Positions 34,578 to 46,530 of a stretch of 64,000 nucleotides of DNA are shown piece after piece (position 1 is the stretch's first letter; each line of letters opens with the position of its first letter). Position numbers and translations under genes: made by a program. The notes below the pieces were generated by a model that worked only from the letters and a program-made list of their open reading frames with translations, was not told the origin of the DNA and searched no databases. Where the stretch lies: contig OZ218956.1 in NCBI GenBank assembly GCA_965112735.1, positions 1,116,001 to 1,180,000 on the forward strand, read 5' to 3'. The DNA comes from Phaeosaccion multiseriatum. Taxonomy: Eukaryota > Ochrophyta, other classes.

Positions 34578-36259
34578 GAGGGAGGGAGTATGCCAACAGT
34601 ACTACACGAGAGGCCTTGTCAGGGAGTGTCTGTGGTTGTGTTGAATAGACCCGAGGCTCTCAATGCACTGGACCTGGACATGATTGACCAGCTGCGTGCC
34701 ATCTCCTTGGAGGCGGGCCAGGAGGGAGGCCCGAGGTGCCTCATCATGAAGGTACGGAGGAGGTAAGATGAAGGGGAAAACTCCCGCTGCACGAGCTCAT
34801 TGAACGAGTGCGTTTGTGTCCCGCCCTGCTTACAGGGGGCTGGAGGCAAAGCCTTCTGCGCAGGGGGGGACGTCAAGTCCTTGCGAGAGGTGGGGCTGAA
34901 GGCCTCGGAGCCTTTCGTGCCTGGCCAGGCGGGAGACCCACGGTCCGACTTTTTCCGCAAGGAATACGTTGTGGACCATGCCTTGGCGATGCTTGACACA
35001 TCCCACAACGTGAAGCAGGTGAGGTCAGCCGAGGAGCCACCACTCCACCGACACTCTGTCTCTATACGAGGGAGGTGGGGAGAGGGGGGCTGGGGGGTGA
35101 GGCTGTAAGAGAAGGGGGAAGGGGGGGATATTATGACCTTTCACGCACCGGCAATTTTTATATTTCGTCCTTTTGCGCGTGGTCAGGTGTCTTTGTGGGA
35201 TGGAGTGGTGATGGGCGGCGGGGCGGGCGTGTCTGTCCATGGAGCGTACCGCGTGGCCACGGAGAACTCTCTCTTCGCAATGCCCGAGACAGGGATCGGC
35301 CTCTTCCCGGACGTGGGCAGCTCGGCCTTCTTGTCCAGGCTGGAGGGCGGCGTGGGCCTGTACGTTGCCCTCACCGGGGCGCGCTTGAAGGCGGCGGATC
35401 TGTTGTACAGCGGTCTTGCCACGCACTACGTGCCATCTGCCAAGCTGCCAGCGCTGGAGGAGCAGATTGTGAAGAGCGATGGGAGGGACCTGAGGGCTGT
35501 GCTGGAGCGCCTGGAAGAACCGTGAGTGGACCCCATTCTCTCTTGGGGGTCATGCGTGCAAGCCGTCACTTCTCACTTCCTCGCTTTGTCTGTGTTGACT
35601 TCTTTTTCCAAGCCAGTTTGGAGCTAAACGGATGTCATCTCGCCACCCACCGAAACGCCATTGATGCGCACTTCGCCGCCTCATTCTCAGCCCAGTCATT
35701 GCTTCAAGTGGAAGACATTGTCGCTTCACTAGAGCAAGAGGCGCAGCGAGAGGGGGCCCGAGAGTGGGCCAAGAAGACGCTATCCACTCTGGACCGCATG
35801 TCTCCCTTGAGCCTCAAGGTCACTGCCAGACTGCTGCAGGAGGGGAAGCGCCTACCTCAGCTGCACCAGAACTTTGAGATGGAGTTTAGGCTCGTGCAAA
35901 GGTTAGTCAGAGAGGTTTGCTTGGGCAGGGAAGGGAGGAAGGGGTGGGTGACAATGGATTCTCCAGCAGGACACATGGGCGTATGGGCATGGTGGGCGTA
36001 TGGGCACACTTCTCCACAAGGTTCGTCAGATCAGCGGCCCCAATTCCCCTCCTCCTCCCCTCTTCCCTCTTGCCTCTTGAACGTTTATAGAGCCGTGAGC
36101 AGCACCGACTTCATGGAAGGCGTGCGTGCCGTGCTCGTGGACCGCGACAGCAGGGAGAAGAAGCCCAAGTGGAGCCCTGCCACGCTGCAGGAGGTGTCGC
36201 AAGGGAACGTGCAGGCCTACTTCGAGCGCCTGCCTGCAGAGCACGAGCTCAAGCTGTGA
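34410..36259 (+). CDS. HIBCH: 3-hydroxyisobutyryl-CoA hydrolase, mitochondrial (437 aa)
   Basis: Releases 3-hydroxyisobutyrate from its CoA ester in valine breakdown. Five exons (34410-34751, 34836-35018, 35187-35521, 35617-35901, 36091-36259) sum to 1314 nt with phases closing. Crotonase-fold marks: VVVLNRPEALNALDLDM, GAGGKAFCAGGDV (oxyanion hole), DGVVMGGGAGVSVHG, MPETGIGLFPDVGSS with the Glu and Asp typical of the hydrolase subgroup, and RMSPLSLKVT. The first 60 residues are Ala/Arg-rich and lack acids, as in a mitochondrial transit peptide, followed by a Ser run encoded by AGC repeats. Length is slightly above animal HIBCH (about 386 aa) because of this leader. Sister enzymes of the crotonase family are less likely, given the GLFPDVG signature. 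Confidence 0.9.
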
Positions 36260-36792
36260 TGGACGATGGGGAGGGGGAGGGCTCAGGAGGGCACGCGGGG
36301 CGGAGGCCTCCGGAGTGGGAACATTGCCCTGTACATAGTATGAACATATCCAGAACGATGTAAATATGAAAGCGGATGTGCTCATTGAATTTGCTTTAGA
36401 CATACGCGTCCCTGGGTTAAAGGCACGTCGTGATTGTTCAAAAAAAGAGGCCTTTTCGATGGGATTGGGAGCAGGGCCCAGGGGGGCAGCGGTGCGGTGG
36501 GGTGCGGTGCTGCTGCCGCGGCAGTCCTCTATCTGTTGTGGTTATCATGGGGGGGCTTTCCTTCCGTCTCATGTCCTTGAAATGCCATCCATTGCCCTTA
36601 GACTCGGGTGTCTGTATACTATTCGTAAACTGACTATATACTTGAGCCCGTGTTCCGACCACGTTCTGTATGTGCTCCAGAGAGGAGGCTGCTTCGCCAC
36701 CGCTGCTGTGCCTCTGGTAAGAGACTTGACCTTCCTTCTCCTTGTCCTTCACAACCTCTCCTCTGCTACATATTGGCGCTTCTGCGCTGTTC
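36260..36792. other. Convergent 3' intergenic region, nothing recognised
   Basis: The gap between the hydrolase stop and the oxygenase stop. It has scattered short ORFs, a GC-rich patch near 36475-36530 and no clear poly(A) signal, RNA gene or repeat. Confidence 0.5.
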
Positions 36793-38658
36793 TCATTGCG
36801 CCATGGACTTTTTGAATTCGGCCACAGTATGGGTCCAGTTATCCCTGGGCATGACTGCGTGTGGCGTAGATAAGGGGGGGGGGGGGGGCAAAAGAGTCCG
36901 AGCATGTGTATGTGAGGGGGCAAGGATGCCGAGAGCAGCGCAGGGGAAGAGGCGCTGCGGGTCTCGATGTTGCCGCCGTTGCCACCTTCGTTTCTACATG
37001 GACTTGCAGCTTCTCAAAAGAGCCCCACACTCCGCATCTTCTCTCCCCTCTCTCATCTACTCTTGGCACGTACAATGGAAGAAGGTATTTGCGTAGTAGT
37101 TGCCCCTCATGGGCTTGGGCCGGCCGTGAAGGACGCTCGCGCTCTCGTAGAGGACGAGGTCTCCAGGCTCCAGCGTCACCTCCCTCGCCACTCCGTCGTG
37201 CCCCTTGACATACAGCGCCCACGGCTCGTCCACATCCTGCGCACGGAACACACGGAAGGAAATACCCACATGCAAGAGGAAGTAAGAACGACTGCCTCCT
37301 GGCTACTCGAGAAAGAGCACAGGGCCGTGGGGGAGGAGGCGCTCCTCTCTTCCGCCCACTGCCCCGCCCAATGTCCCGTACCTGGTCCACATTGATGATG
37401 CCCGAGATGACGTGCGTCTCCACTCTGTCCACGTGGTTAGCCAGGATGGAGTTGTTGTAGTAGAAGCGGATACCGTACCCCGCCGTGTACACCAGAGGGA
37501 CGCCGCTCCACTCCTCGAAGACCGGTTGGAGATCCTTCTGAGTCTTCATCCTGTGGTGGTCAGAGAAAGAAGTTGTTCCATGAGCTCTCTCAGCACACAT
37601 ACGAAACGACACGTATACTCGATTGGTGCAGCTACAGGGTTCAGAAATTGCCCACAATGTCATGTCCTTACGTACGTTAGATCGGCGGGCATGTACTTCA
37701 TAAAGGTCGGGCTTTCCCAGTAGTTGACGTAAGTGTTGGTCCGGTCCCAGCCCTCGTCCCGGGGCTTATCGGGTGTGTTGTAGAACTCCAGCAGGCGGGC
37801 AAACGTCTCCTCGGGCACGCGTGTCTTGAGATAGCCGTAGTCGGTGAACTTGGGCATGTGCCGGGGCTGAGGAGAGGAACACAAAAGCGCACGCACCTCA
37901 TGTTGTGAGGAGCGAACTTGATTGCGCGGAGTCCTCCCCCAGTTTCAGAGGGCACATACCTGTTTGCCATTGTAAAGGAGCCTCTGCTCTTCGTTATGCA
38001 ACCTGTGTTGTCTTATATGGGCGTCGGCCTCCCCCTCCCACAAGTTGTTTAGGGTCTGTCCCTTCTCAAACATTGGGTAGCACGCACTGCCCAACCCGCA
38101 CAGATCAGCCTGCGAGCGAAGGGATGTCAGAGCCAAGCACATTGTCCAGGGTCGTGAGCAGTCACAAAATGCACTCCTCACCAGGGGGGGGGGGGGGGGC
38201 AGGGAGCGGAAACGCGGAACAGAAAAAAAAAAAGAGTGACGGCCCCATTCCGCGTAAATGGAAAGCAGCTAGGGTGTGTGCCCTGGACCTCCAAAGCCAC
38301 GCTTCCAGCCCTGTTCTGTTCCTGCTTGGTTGTCTCTTTATCCCCCCAGTACGGCTCGTACCTCTCCTGGTGCGAGCTGCAAGGCGGGGAAGCTGTGCAC
38401 CACCGTGCCTACCAATTCAGGGGGCACAGGTTGCGCTGCCTCGGATGATCTGGAGCCACCTGTCGCGTCCTGCGCTGCTCCCGACCCAGCCCCGCCTGCC
38501 CCTGCCGCTGTCCCCTCGCCCTGAAAGACTTGGACGACAACCCCGAGCAGAACGACGAAGCCGAGAATGCCCAGCCCGACGAAGTTGCTGGACCCCCAGC
38601 TCTCCTCCTTCTTGCCTCCCTCCTTCTTGACCTTCACCTCGCCTGGTCTTCGCAGCAT
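36793..38658 (-). CDS. Membrane-anchored 2OG-Fe(II) oxygenase, P4H-like (343 aa)
   Basis: Six minus-strand exons (38658-38362, 38109-37960, 37866-37676, 37550-37382, 37236-37074, 36854-36793) sum to 1032 nt with all phases closing. A basic N-terminus and one membrane segment (GLGILGFVVLLGVVVQVF) predict a type II membrane protein. The catalytic core has AGYGIRFYYN, then HVD (HxD iron ligands) in NHVDRVETHVIS, and the distal His in ASVLHGRP, with PGDLVLYES and YYANTFFHF between and after. This arrangement is that of prolyl 4-hydroxylase-like dioxygenases; the spacing and order of ligands look complete. Likely acts in the ER or Golgi on proteins; the substrate is not predictable. Confidence 0.82.
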
Positions 38659-38823
38659 ACTTGTCCTTTTTCTCCTCTCGTGTTAGACTTTCTTTAGAAT
38701 TTTCCAAATCCTATCGTTCCTTGAAAGCAATCAATCAAGCCGCCTTCGTCTGATGCGCAACACCATCCCGTGACGTTACAGAATCTCTGTCAGAGAGGTA
38801 AAAGAAGCTCTCGCCCGGTGCTG
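38659..38823. promoter_or_regulatory. Bidirectional promoter interval
   Basis: 165 bp between the oxygenase start (minus) and the first ATG of the coiled-coil gene (plus). An upstream exon of the plus gene could end here, since its frame stays open to about 38770 without an ATG. Confidence 0.35.
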
Positions 38824-39654
38824 ATGGGAAGGGCAGGAGGAGCAAAGGACGAGGCAGGGGACGAGACCTGCGCGATCAATGGTCTCAGTCGAGTGGAGAA
38901 GTGGTGCAATGTGCGAAGGGCACTCATCAGTCGCCTCAGCAGCCTGCTCGATCCTGCCGCGAATGGAGCCTCCAACTCTGGCGAAGAGGGGAGCGATGGA
39001 GAAGCAAAGAGGAGAAGGAGCGAAGGTGACGTCAACCCACCAAGGCTGCAAGGAGCTGTGTTCCGCCACAGGGAGGCCTTGTTGACGCCAGTGCGTCTCC
39101 ACCTTGTGGAGGCGCTCCGCAAAGCGACTATTGAGGCGGTATTGACAGCTTGCCAAGACGCAGATCGTGCTGCTGCTATGGAGGATGCCAGTTCCGCTGC
39201 TGCTGCTGCGGCGGCGGCAGCGGCTGCCGCCAGGGTGGGGCTTGGCAGTGGGTCCAGCGACTCTTCTTCTTGTCGCCACGCTAGCCCTGGCTACGACCAG
39301 GCCTTTATTCACGGTCAAAGTCAGGGCCATCATATCTATCGAAGGTCGTCTCGAGGTTTGGCTGCTGCTGCTGCCGCTGCAGCCGCTGCTAGGGCCAATA
39401 TTCCGGACGAGACGGCCATTCGAAGCCACCGCCTGCTTGTGGAAATCGCATGTTTCGGCATTGCTGACTTGGGAGACAAGGAGGGCGCACGCTTGGAGCG
39501 TATCCTGGGTGTGCAGCTACTCAACAACCCACTCATGTGCAGTGTGAATGTACTTGGCAAGCCCGCAAAGCTGCACGACAAGATGAGACTCCTGGTGCGT
39601 ATACAGGCCGCCACGCGCCCCCAACAAGGAGTTATATAACTCCCTCCCTCTGCT

Positions 39655-39692
<38 letters not shown>

Positions 39693-42600
39693 ACCCAGCC
39701 GATCGACGGGGGCACTGTAAGCCAAGTCCACTGCGCACTGTTGAGGCACTACCTCCGGCACCTCCTCCGAGGATCAGGTACTAGGTGGGCCGCTCCTCGA
39801 GTGTCGGAGCTGTCCGCGGAGGAGAGGGAGCAGCTAGAGGCGCTGGAAGGGATGGCGCTGAGGGGACTAGGAGAGGAGGGGCAGAGGCAACAAGACAGCG
39901 AGAGGGAGCCAGCCCTGCTTGCCGTGGCCAACGTGGTGCTGCTGGTGCTGCGGGTGAAGCGCAAAGCGATTGAGGCCAAGAATAGGATCCAGGAGCGGAA
40001 GCGCGCCAGACGGAAACGGAAGAGGGTACTGAGTGATTGCTGGGAGACGTGGGTGGATGGGGTGCGTCGAGGAAAGCTGTGGAGAATGAGGATAGAGAGG
40101 GAGGAAGAGGAGGCGACAAGGCGGAAGCTACGGGAACAGGAGCAGGCAGGTCTGCGAGAGCTGCAGGAGAGATTGGAGCAAGAAGAGAGGGGCCGGCTTG
40201 CCCTGCTTCAAAGGAAAGAGGAAGAAGCGAGAGTGGCCACAGAAAAGCGAAAGTCCGAGTGGGAGAACCAATTCTTTCGAGAAAAGGCAGAGATAGAACA
40301 CAAGAGGGAGAAGGCGGACAAGCTGCTCGAGGAGGAGGAGAGGAGGCGGAGAGAGGAGCTGAGAGTGTTGCTGGAGCAGGAGGAGCGGGCGGCGAGGGCA
40401 GCGATGGAAGAGCGACTACGGGCCATGCAGGTAGAGGCCGAGGAAGAGCATGCTAAAGCTCTACGTCAACTCCATCGGGCGGATGCTGACGCGGCAGCCC
40501 AGAGGCGACGCGAGAGCCTCAAGGACGAAGCCGCGAGTGTGGTGGCAGCAGCGGCGACAGCAGCGACAGCAGCCTCGGCAGCGGTAGCAATAGCGGCGGC
40601 CAAAGCGAAGGCCGAGCAGAAGAAACTGAAAGAGGCCGAGGAAGCGGAAGAGGCGAGGCGGAGGGAAGCGCTCAAGGCCCGTCTGGAGCAAGAGGAGAGG
40701 GACGCTAGAGAGGGACTGCAGGGTCGTCTGGCCGAGGAGGAGGCGAGAGAGAGAGAGAACAAGAGGAGAGCAGAGCAAGAGGAAGAAGAGCAGAGGCGGA
40801 GGGGACGAAAAGAGGAAGAGGAAGCGGAGAAGGAGAGGAGGAGGGAAGCGCTCCAGGCCCGCCTGGAGCAAGAGGAGAGGGACGCTAGAGAGGGACTGCT
40901 GCATCGTCTGGCCGAGGAGGAGGCGCGCGAGAGAGAGAGCAAGAGGAGAGCAGAGCAAGAGGAAGAAGAGCAGAGGCGGCGGGCTCTGGCCGCGAGGGAA
41001 GAGGAGATGGAGGAGGAGGAGGAGGCGAATAGAGTGCAACGGGAGAGCCTGATTGAGGAGGCCGAGCAAATGGCGGCGGCGGCAATCGCGGTGGCCAAGG
41101 CAGCCGCAATGGCAGCAGAGGAGGAGGAAGAGAGGCGGAAAAGAGAGGTAGAGGAGCAGCTGCTGGCGGAAGAGAGACTGGCGAGGGAGAGAATCGAGGC
41201 AGCCAAGGAGGAAGAGGCAGCGACGAGGAGACGCCGCCAGAGTGTGAGTGAAGAGGCGGATCACATCGCTGCAGCCCTGGCGGCGGAAGAGCAGAGGAGG
41301 AAGGCGGAGATGGAGGCGGAGGAGAGGGCGAGGAGGGAAGAGCTCCAAGCTCGCATCGAACGAGAGGAGGTGGAGCGAAGGCGTGCGATGGAGGAGCGAC
41401 TGGCGGAGGTGGAGCGGGAGGTGCGGGACAAGCGGGAGAGAGAGGAAGCGGAGGAAGCGAGGCGGAAGGAAGCGCTCCAGGCCCGCCTGGAGCAAGAGGA
41501 GAGGGACGCCAGGGAGGGACTGCAGGGTCGTCTGGCCGAGGAGGAGGCGCGCGAGAGAGAGAGCAAGAGGAGAGCAGAGCAAGAGGAAGAAGAGCAGAGG
41601 CGGCGGGCTCTGGCCGCGAGGGAAGAGGAGATGGAGGAGGAGGAGGAGGCGAATAGAGTGCAACGGGAGAGCCTGATTGAGGAGGCCGAGCAAATGGCGG
41701 CGGCGGCAATCGCGGTGGCCAAGGCAGCCGCAATGGCAGCAGAGGAGGAGGAAGAGAGGCGGAAAAGAGAGGTAGAGGAGCAGCTGCTGGCGGAAGAGAG
41801 ACTGGCGAGGGAGAGAATCGAGGCAGCCAAGGAGGAAGAGGCAGCGACGAGGAGACGCCGCCAGAGTGTGAGTGAAGAGGCGGATCACATCGCTGCAGCC
41901 CTGGCGGCGGAAGAGCAGAGGAGGAAGGCGGAGATGGAGGCGGAGGAGGTGGAGCGAAGGCGTGCGATGGAGGAGCGACTGGCGGAGGTGGAGCGGGACG
42001 TGCGGGACAAGCGGGAGAGAGAGGAGGTGGAGGAAACGAGGCAGAGGGAAGCGCTCCAGGCCCGCCTGGAGCAAGAGGAGAGGGACGCTAGGGAGGGACT
42101 GCTGCATCGTCTGGCCGAGGAGGAGGCGCGCGAGAGAGAGAGCAAGAGGAGAGCAGAGCAAGAGGAAGAAGAGCAGAGGCGGCGGGCTCTGGCCGCGAGG
42201 GAAGAGGAGATGGAGGAGGAGGAGGAGGCGAATAGAGTGCAACGGGAGAGCCTGATTGAGGAGGCCGAGCAAATGGCGGCGGCGGCAATCGCGGTGGCCA
42301 AGGCAGCCGCAATGGCAGCAGAGGAGGAGGAAGAAAGGCGGAAAAGAGAGGTAGAGGAGCAGCTGCTGGCGGAAGAGAGACTGGCGAGGGAGAGAATCGA
42401 GGCAGCCAAGGAGGAAGAGGCAGCGACGAGGAGACGCCGCCAGAGTGTGAGTGAAGAGGCGGATCACATCGCTGCGGCCCTGGCGGCGGAAGAGCAGAGG
42501 AGGAAGGCGGAGATGGAGGCGGAGGAGAGGGCGAGGAGGGAAGAGCTCCAAGCTCGCATCGAACGAGAGGAGGTGGAGCGAAGGCGTGCGATGGAGGAGC

Positions 42601-44714
42601 GACTGGCGGAGGTGGAGCGGGACGTGCGGGACAAGCGGGAGAGAGAAGAGGCGGAGGAGGAGAGGCTCCGAGCCCTTGCGCGCGAGGCCCGAGAGAAGGA
42701 GGAGGCGGATAATGACAAGGCTGTGCGGGTGCGGCGGCAGAGCGTGGCAGACGAGGCCGAGCAAATGGCGGCCGCGGTGGCGGCGACGGCGGAGGCAGCG
42801 GCAGCAGCAGCGGCAGCGGCGGCAGAGGAGGAGGCGTGGAGACAGGAGGAGATACGCGAGAGAGAGCTGCAGATGGCGACTACTCTGGCAGAGGTGGAGA
42901 GGAGGCAGGCCGAGGAGGAGGCGGAGAGGCTTGCGCTGCAGGGAGAGGCGCAGCGTCTGTCCGAGCTCAGTCACAAGCTGAACGAGGTGAGTGGTTTGAT
43001 GCACAGCCAGCCCACTGTGGTGGGCGGCCTCTCCAAGGCAGAGCAAGGCACGTGTAGGATGGGTCAAGCAATGAAAGCCCTCTCTTATGCATGCCTCAGA
43101 ACGAGCGACGGATGAGGGAGGACAAGGAGAAGCTGCAAGACAAGGTCTCCTCTGCCCACGCCAAGACGAAAGAGAGGCAAGCGGCCATTCGAGCGGAGCT
43201 GCAGCGCCAGCGGTGCTTCAACGCTTGGCGGAGTCGCACGGACGTCATGCGGAAAGCGAGGCAGCAGGCCGAGCTCATGTTCCTGGCCAGTCGCAGGGAG
43301 CGTCTCTTGACTTACTACGAGGAGTGGGCCATCGCGTCGGGACTGGTGCGTGACTGGCGGAGTCGAAAGAAGAAAGTCGAATAAGAAGCAAAGAACTTAC
43401 TGCCCTTGATTGCTTGCTGCCTTCCCTTCCCACGCAGGTGCACGCCTTGAAGAATCGCTGCCTCCGCCGAGAGAAGGCCCTCCTCAAGAATGTGATGAAG
43501 GCCTGGATCATCTTTACGGAGTACCGGAGGGAGGTGAGAGTGAAGGATACACATACGTGCATGCACACACGCACATGCCCCCTGGCTGGTCGACACTTTT
43601 ATCAACCGCTCTCTCCCCCCGCCCTCTCCCAGAAACGCATCGCAAAGGCTCTCGCCCTGGAGGAGCAAGGCATCAAGGCCGACGTCATGACGGCCTGGGC
43701 GGGCGCCGTGGCGGCCGACAAGTTCTACCGCATGAAACTCCTCATTACCGTCATGATTCACTGGAAGGGGGCCTCGCGTGCCTCCGCTCTGGGCAAGCGG
43801 GTGCGGCAGCAGTGCTTCCGCGGGTGGAGGCTGCGAACGGAGCGCATGCTGGAAGCTCGAGAAGAGGCGGAGCTCAGGGGCAGAGCCAAGGCCAAAGAGC
43901 GCCTCCTCGCAGTGTACGAGGGCTGGGCAATTGCGGCGGGACTGGTAAGGGCGAGTCCTGTTCAATGGAGGAGAGGAGAGTGGCTGGCTGAAGCCGACAG
44001 CTGGCTTGCCCCGCTGCTGCTTGTTGCCTCGGTGGCTGAAGCGCTGCCGCTGCTGCCGTTGTTGCTTGTCTTGCTTTGTGCTTGACTTGCCGTGCCTCCC
44101 TCAGGTGCACGCCTTGAAGAATCGCTGTCTGCGGAAGGAAAAGGCGCTGCTGCAGAACACGTACAGCGCCTGGAGGCTCTTTGCAGAGTACAGACGGGAG
44201 GTGCGTGAGTTGGCCGAGCGAGGCGAGGGCAGGGGTGCGTCGTCTTTACTTCAGCCGGTGCGAACACACACACACACACACATCCTGCTTGGCTGATCAC
44301 GCGAAGCAAGGACGAGAAGTGAGACAGAAACACCAAAGTCAACCCTCCACTGCCCTACTGACCAGCCACCTGCCGCCCGCCCACCGCCCGGTCGGTCGCT
44401 CGCAGAAACATGAAGCCCGGGAGGAGAGACTGCTCAAGGCCGACGTGATGACGGCCTGGGCAGGCGCAGTGGCGGCCGACAAGTTCTACCGCATGAAGCT
44501 GCTCATCACCGTCATGATTCACTGGAAGGGAACCTCGCGCGCCGCATCCGCTACGCGCGAGGTCACAAGAAGACGGAGCGACGAATCAGGACCCACCGCC
44601 ACTGAGCTTGCCCGTGCTGCAAAGTGGGAGGAGGAGGAGGAGGAGGAGGAGGACCAGCGGAGCACACCACAAACCCCCGCCTTGGCCTTGCCGGGCCAAG
44701 CAGCGGCAGGATAG
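38824..44714 (+). CDS. Long coiled-coil protein with SFI1-like C-terminal repeats (about 1705 aa)
   Basis: Exons 38824-39594, 39699-42986, 43100-43345, 43438-43533, 43633-43944, 44105-44200 and 44406-44714 close in phase. The N-terminus has Ala runs; residues 300-1350 are an almost unbroken Glu/Arg/Ala coiled coil containing three near-identical copies of a block of about 200 residues. The C-terminus carries repeated Trp-containing helices (AWRSRTDVM, AWIIFTEYRRE, GWRLRTERM, AWRLFAEYRRE, VMTAWAGAVAADKFYRMK) spaced like SFI1 centrin-binding repeats. Exons 4/6 (96 nt each) and 5/7 are duplicates of each other, so the 3' end arose by exon-pair duplication. A basal-body or centrosome role is plausible but inferred. 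The antisense strand is open for long stretches only because the coding strand is so biased. Confidence 0.75.
40845..42655 (+). repeat. Three tandem coding repeats of 624, 579 and about 610 bp
   Basis: Units start at 40845, 41469 and 42048, each with GAAGCGCTCCAGGCCC. They are nearly identical at the DNA level, also at third codon positions, which points to recent duplication or gene conversion. The middle unit lacks 45 nt (15 residues). A partial unit precedes at about 40665. Confidence 0.85.
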
Positions 44715-45106
44715 TATGGCTGGAGCCATAAACGGACATGAATCATGCGCAGCCAGTTGGTTCTTCGCCCTCCCCCCGAGTTGGATAGCAGAGAGTAGCG
44801 CAAGCCCGCCACACACTTTGCGCCTTGCTTGGTTTCTCGGTCAGAAGTAATGTGCCTTTATAACAAAGTATGTGTAGGGCAACCTGGACAAAGCGATGCA
44901 AACGCCGAGGAAGACAATCCATGATTTTTTATAGTCTATACTCTCTCTATGCGCTGTGAGTGCAAGCGCTTTCCCCCCCCTGATTCTTTTTATACCAACA
45001 TGTCCTGAACTGGAGTGGCGTGATCGTGTATCAATAAGTGAGTGAGGAGGGGGGGGGAGGTCGTGAGGGGAGGCTGGTGAGTGAGAGAAAAAAAAAAAAT
45101 AGTTGG
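44715..45106. other. Intergenic, nothing coding
   Basis: Downstream of the coiled-coil gene. Contains a poly-A run at about 45088-45099, which is the likely Pol III terminator of the tRNA on the other strand, and otherwise no recognisable feature. Confidence 0.5.
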
Positions 45107-45203
45107 GGGTCCCGCCGGGTCTCGATCCCGGTACCTTCTCAGGTTTCAAAGAATGTGAGTTTCAGCTGTTAATGAGATGCGATTCCACGTTCGCCACGGG
45201 ACC
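45107..45203 (-). tRNA. tRNA-Val (anticodon AAC) with 24-nt intron
   Basis: A full cloverleaf can be drawn on the minus strand. Acceptor GGTCCCG pairs with CGGGACC; D stem GCGA/TCGC with TGG in the loop; anticodon stem TCTCA/TGAGA; T stem CCGGG/CCCGG. The anticodon loop holds TTAACA and is interrupted after position 37 by about 24 nt, the canonical place for a eukaryotic tRNA intron, leaving a 73-nt mature tRNA. A run of T follows the 3' end (45088-45100), as expected for Pol III. The B box has one mismatch (A for T54). Anticodon AAC follows from U33 placement. Confidence 0.72.
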
Positions 45204-45788
45204 TTGTACTTGTCTCATATTTTCGACCCGATCTGAATATCCTGATTTTCTCCTCCTATTTTTTCATCGTTTTTTTTTTTTTAGACTTACGTTCTGTGTC
45301 GGCCCCTGACAAGGTTCTGGGTTCCAGGTTCTGGCCGGCGCCAGCCGGCCGGGTTCCAGGTTCTGGCCGGCGCCAGCCGGCCAGGTTCCAGGTTCTGGGG
45401 GAACGCCATGTAATAAGGCAATGATAAAGTGAGCCACCTAGGATGTGGGACAGACCACACACCCCAGACAACCAACAGCAAGGGGTTCGTATCCTATGTT
45501 GAGCGTGTATTAGCTTTCTTTATCAATCTCACTTCCCTATCTATCCTTCTCCTGCGACATGCATGCCGTTCATATGAAGCACGTGTTCCCCAACTGGCGA
45601 CAATCCGGATTCGAACATACCAAACACCTTTTGAGACTCCACAAAAGGCTTCTCTCTCTCCCAGCCTTCTTGTATTACTTCGATTACTTATATGAACACC
45701 AACTGCACTTTACGTTCCTCATGCTACCTAACTTCCCCCCTCATGCCTCTGGCAAAACTCGCTGTACTCTGTTCTCGGCATTCTGTTG
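45204..45788. other. Intergenic with GCCGGCGCCAGCCGGCC palindromic repeats
   Basis: At 45312-45398 the phrase GGTTCCAGGTTCTGG alternates with the palindrome GCCGGCGCCAGCCGGCC (two copies). The same palindrome is found inside the MITE-like elements at 0.5 and 18.1 kb. The rest, 45400-45788, shows no confident gene. Confidence 0.6.
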
Positions 45789-46406
45789 ATGGTCAAAGTA
45801 CAGCACGTGCCGGCGACATGCACAGTTGTCCTGCGAGATGCTCGCCTCAAGGATACCGGCGGAGTGGCAGTAGTAGGCGACTGTGTGTACATTTGCAGCA
45901 GCAGAGACAACAAGTTGTACGTTGTTCACGTCAAGGAGTCATTGACAGGGTCTCACGAGACGCGCGATTTTGACGAGGGCCGGGATGGGATTGACACTGT
46001 GGAAGGTGGGGCGGGTGTGCCAGGGAGGAAGAAGAAAGCCGAGCTCAAGATAGTGCAGACACTGCAGTAAAGTCAAGGTGACGCCCCAGGGAAGGTCGTT
46101 GAGCACTTCATGCCGCTTCGGAGTCCCATTGCGGTGTGTGTAGGCTTGGGCTCGGACAAGGACTACGATCTTTTCGTGTCTCAGCAGCTGCCGGGGCGTA
46201 AAGGGGGGCTCGTTCAGCTCTCCTTTCGAGCGCGCGACCCCACCTCTGCCCTTTGCACTGTGGTCGCCTCGCTTCCCGGAGAGCCGGCAGGTGTGACTGC
46301 TCTTTCGGCTTTTTGTATTGCAGTACTCGTGGATAGGTCCTTGTTCGTGTTGGACAGATCTTCCCGACAAGACGAAGAAAAGGAGGGGAGAGAAGAGCAG
46401 AAGGAG

Positions 46407-46530
46407 GAAGAGGAGGAGGAGAAGGTAGAGGAGGAGGAGAAGGAGGAGGAGGAGGAGGAGGAGGAGGAGGAGGAGGAGGAGGAGGAGGAGGAGGAGGAGG
46501 AGGAGAAGGAGGAGGAGGAGGAGGAGGAGG
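46407..46530 (+). repeat. (GAG)n tract coding for poly-Glu
   Basis: About 120 bp of GAG/AAG triplets inside the NHL-type gene. Antisense frames here read as Ser or Leu runs and are not genes. Confidence 0.9.

Noticed and set aside
40461-43067. 868-residue antisense ORF across the coiled-coil gene
   Set aside because: It mirrors the biased Glu/Arg codons of the coding strand; it repeats with the coding repeats and has no domain.
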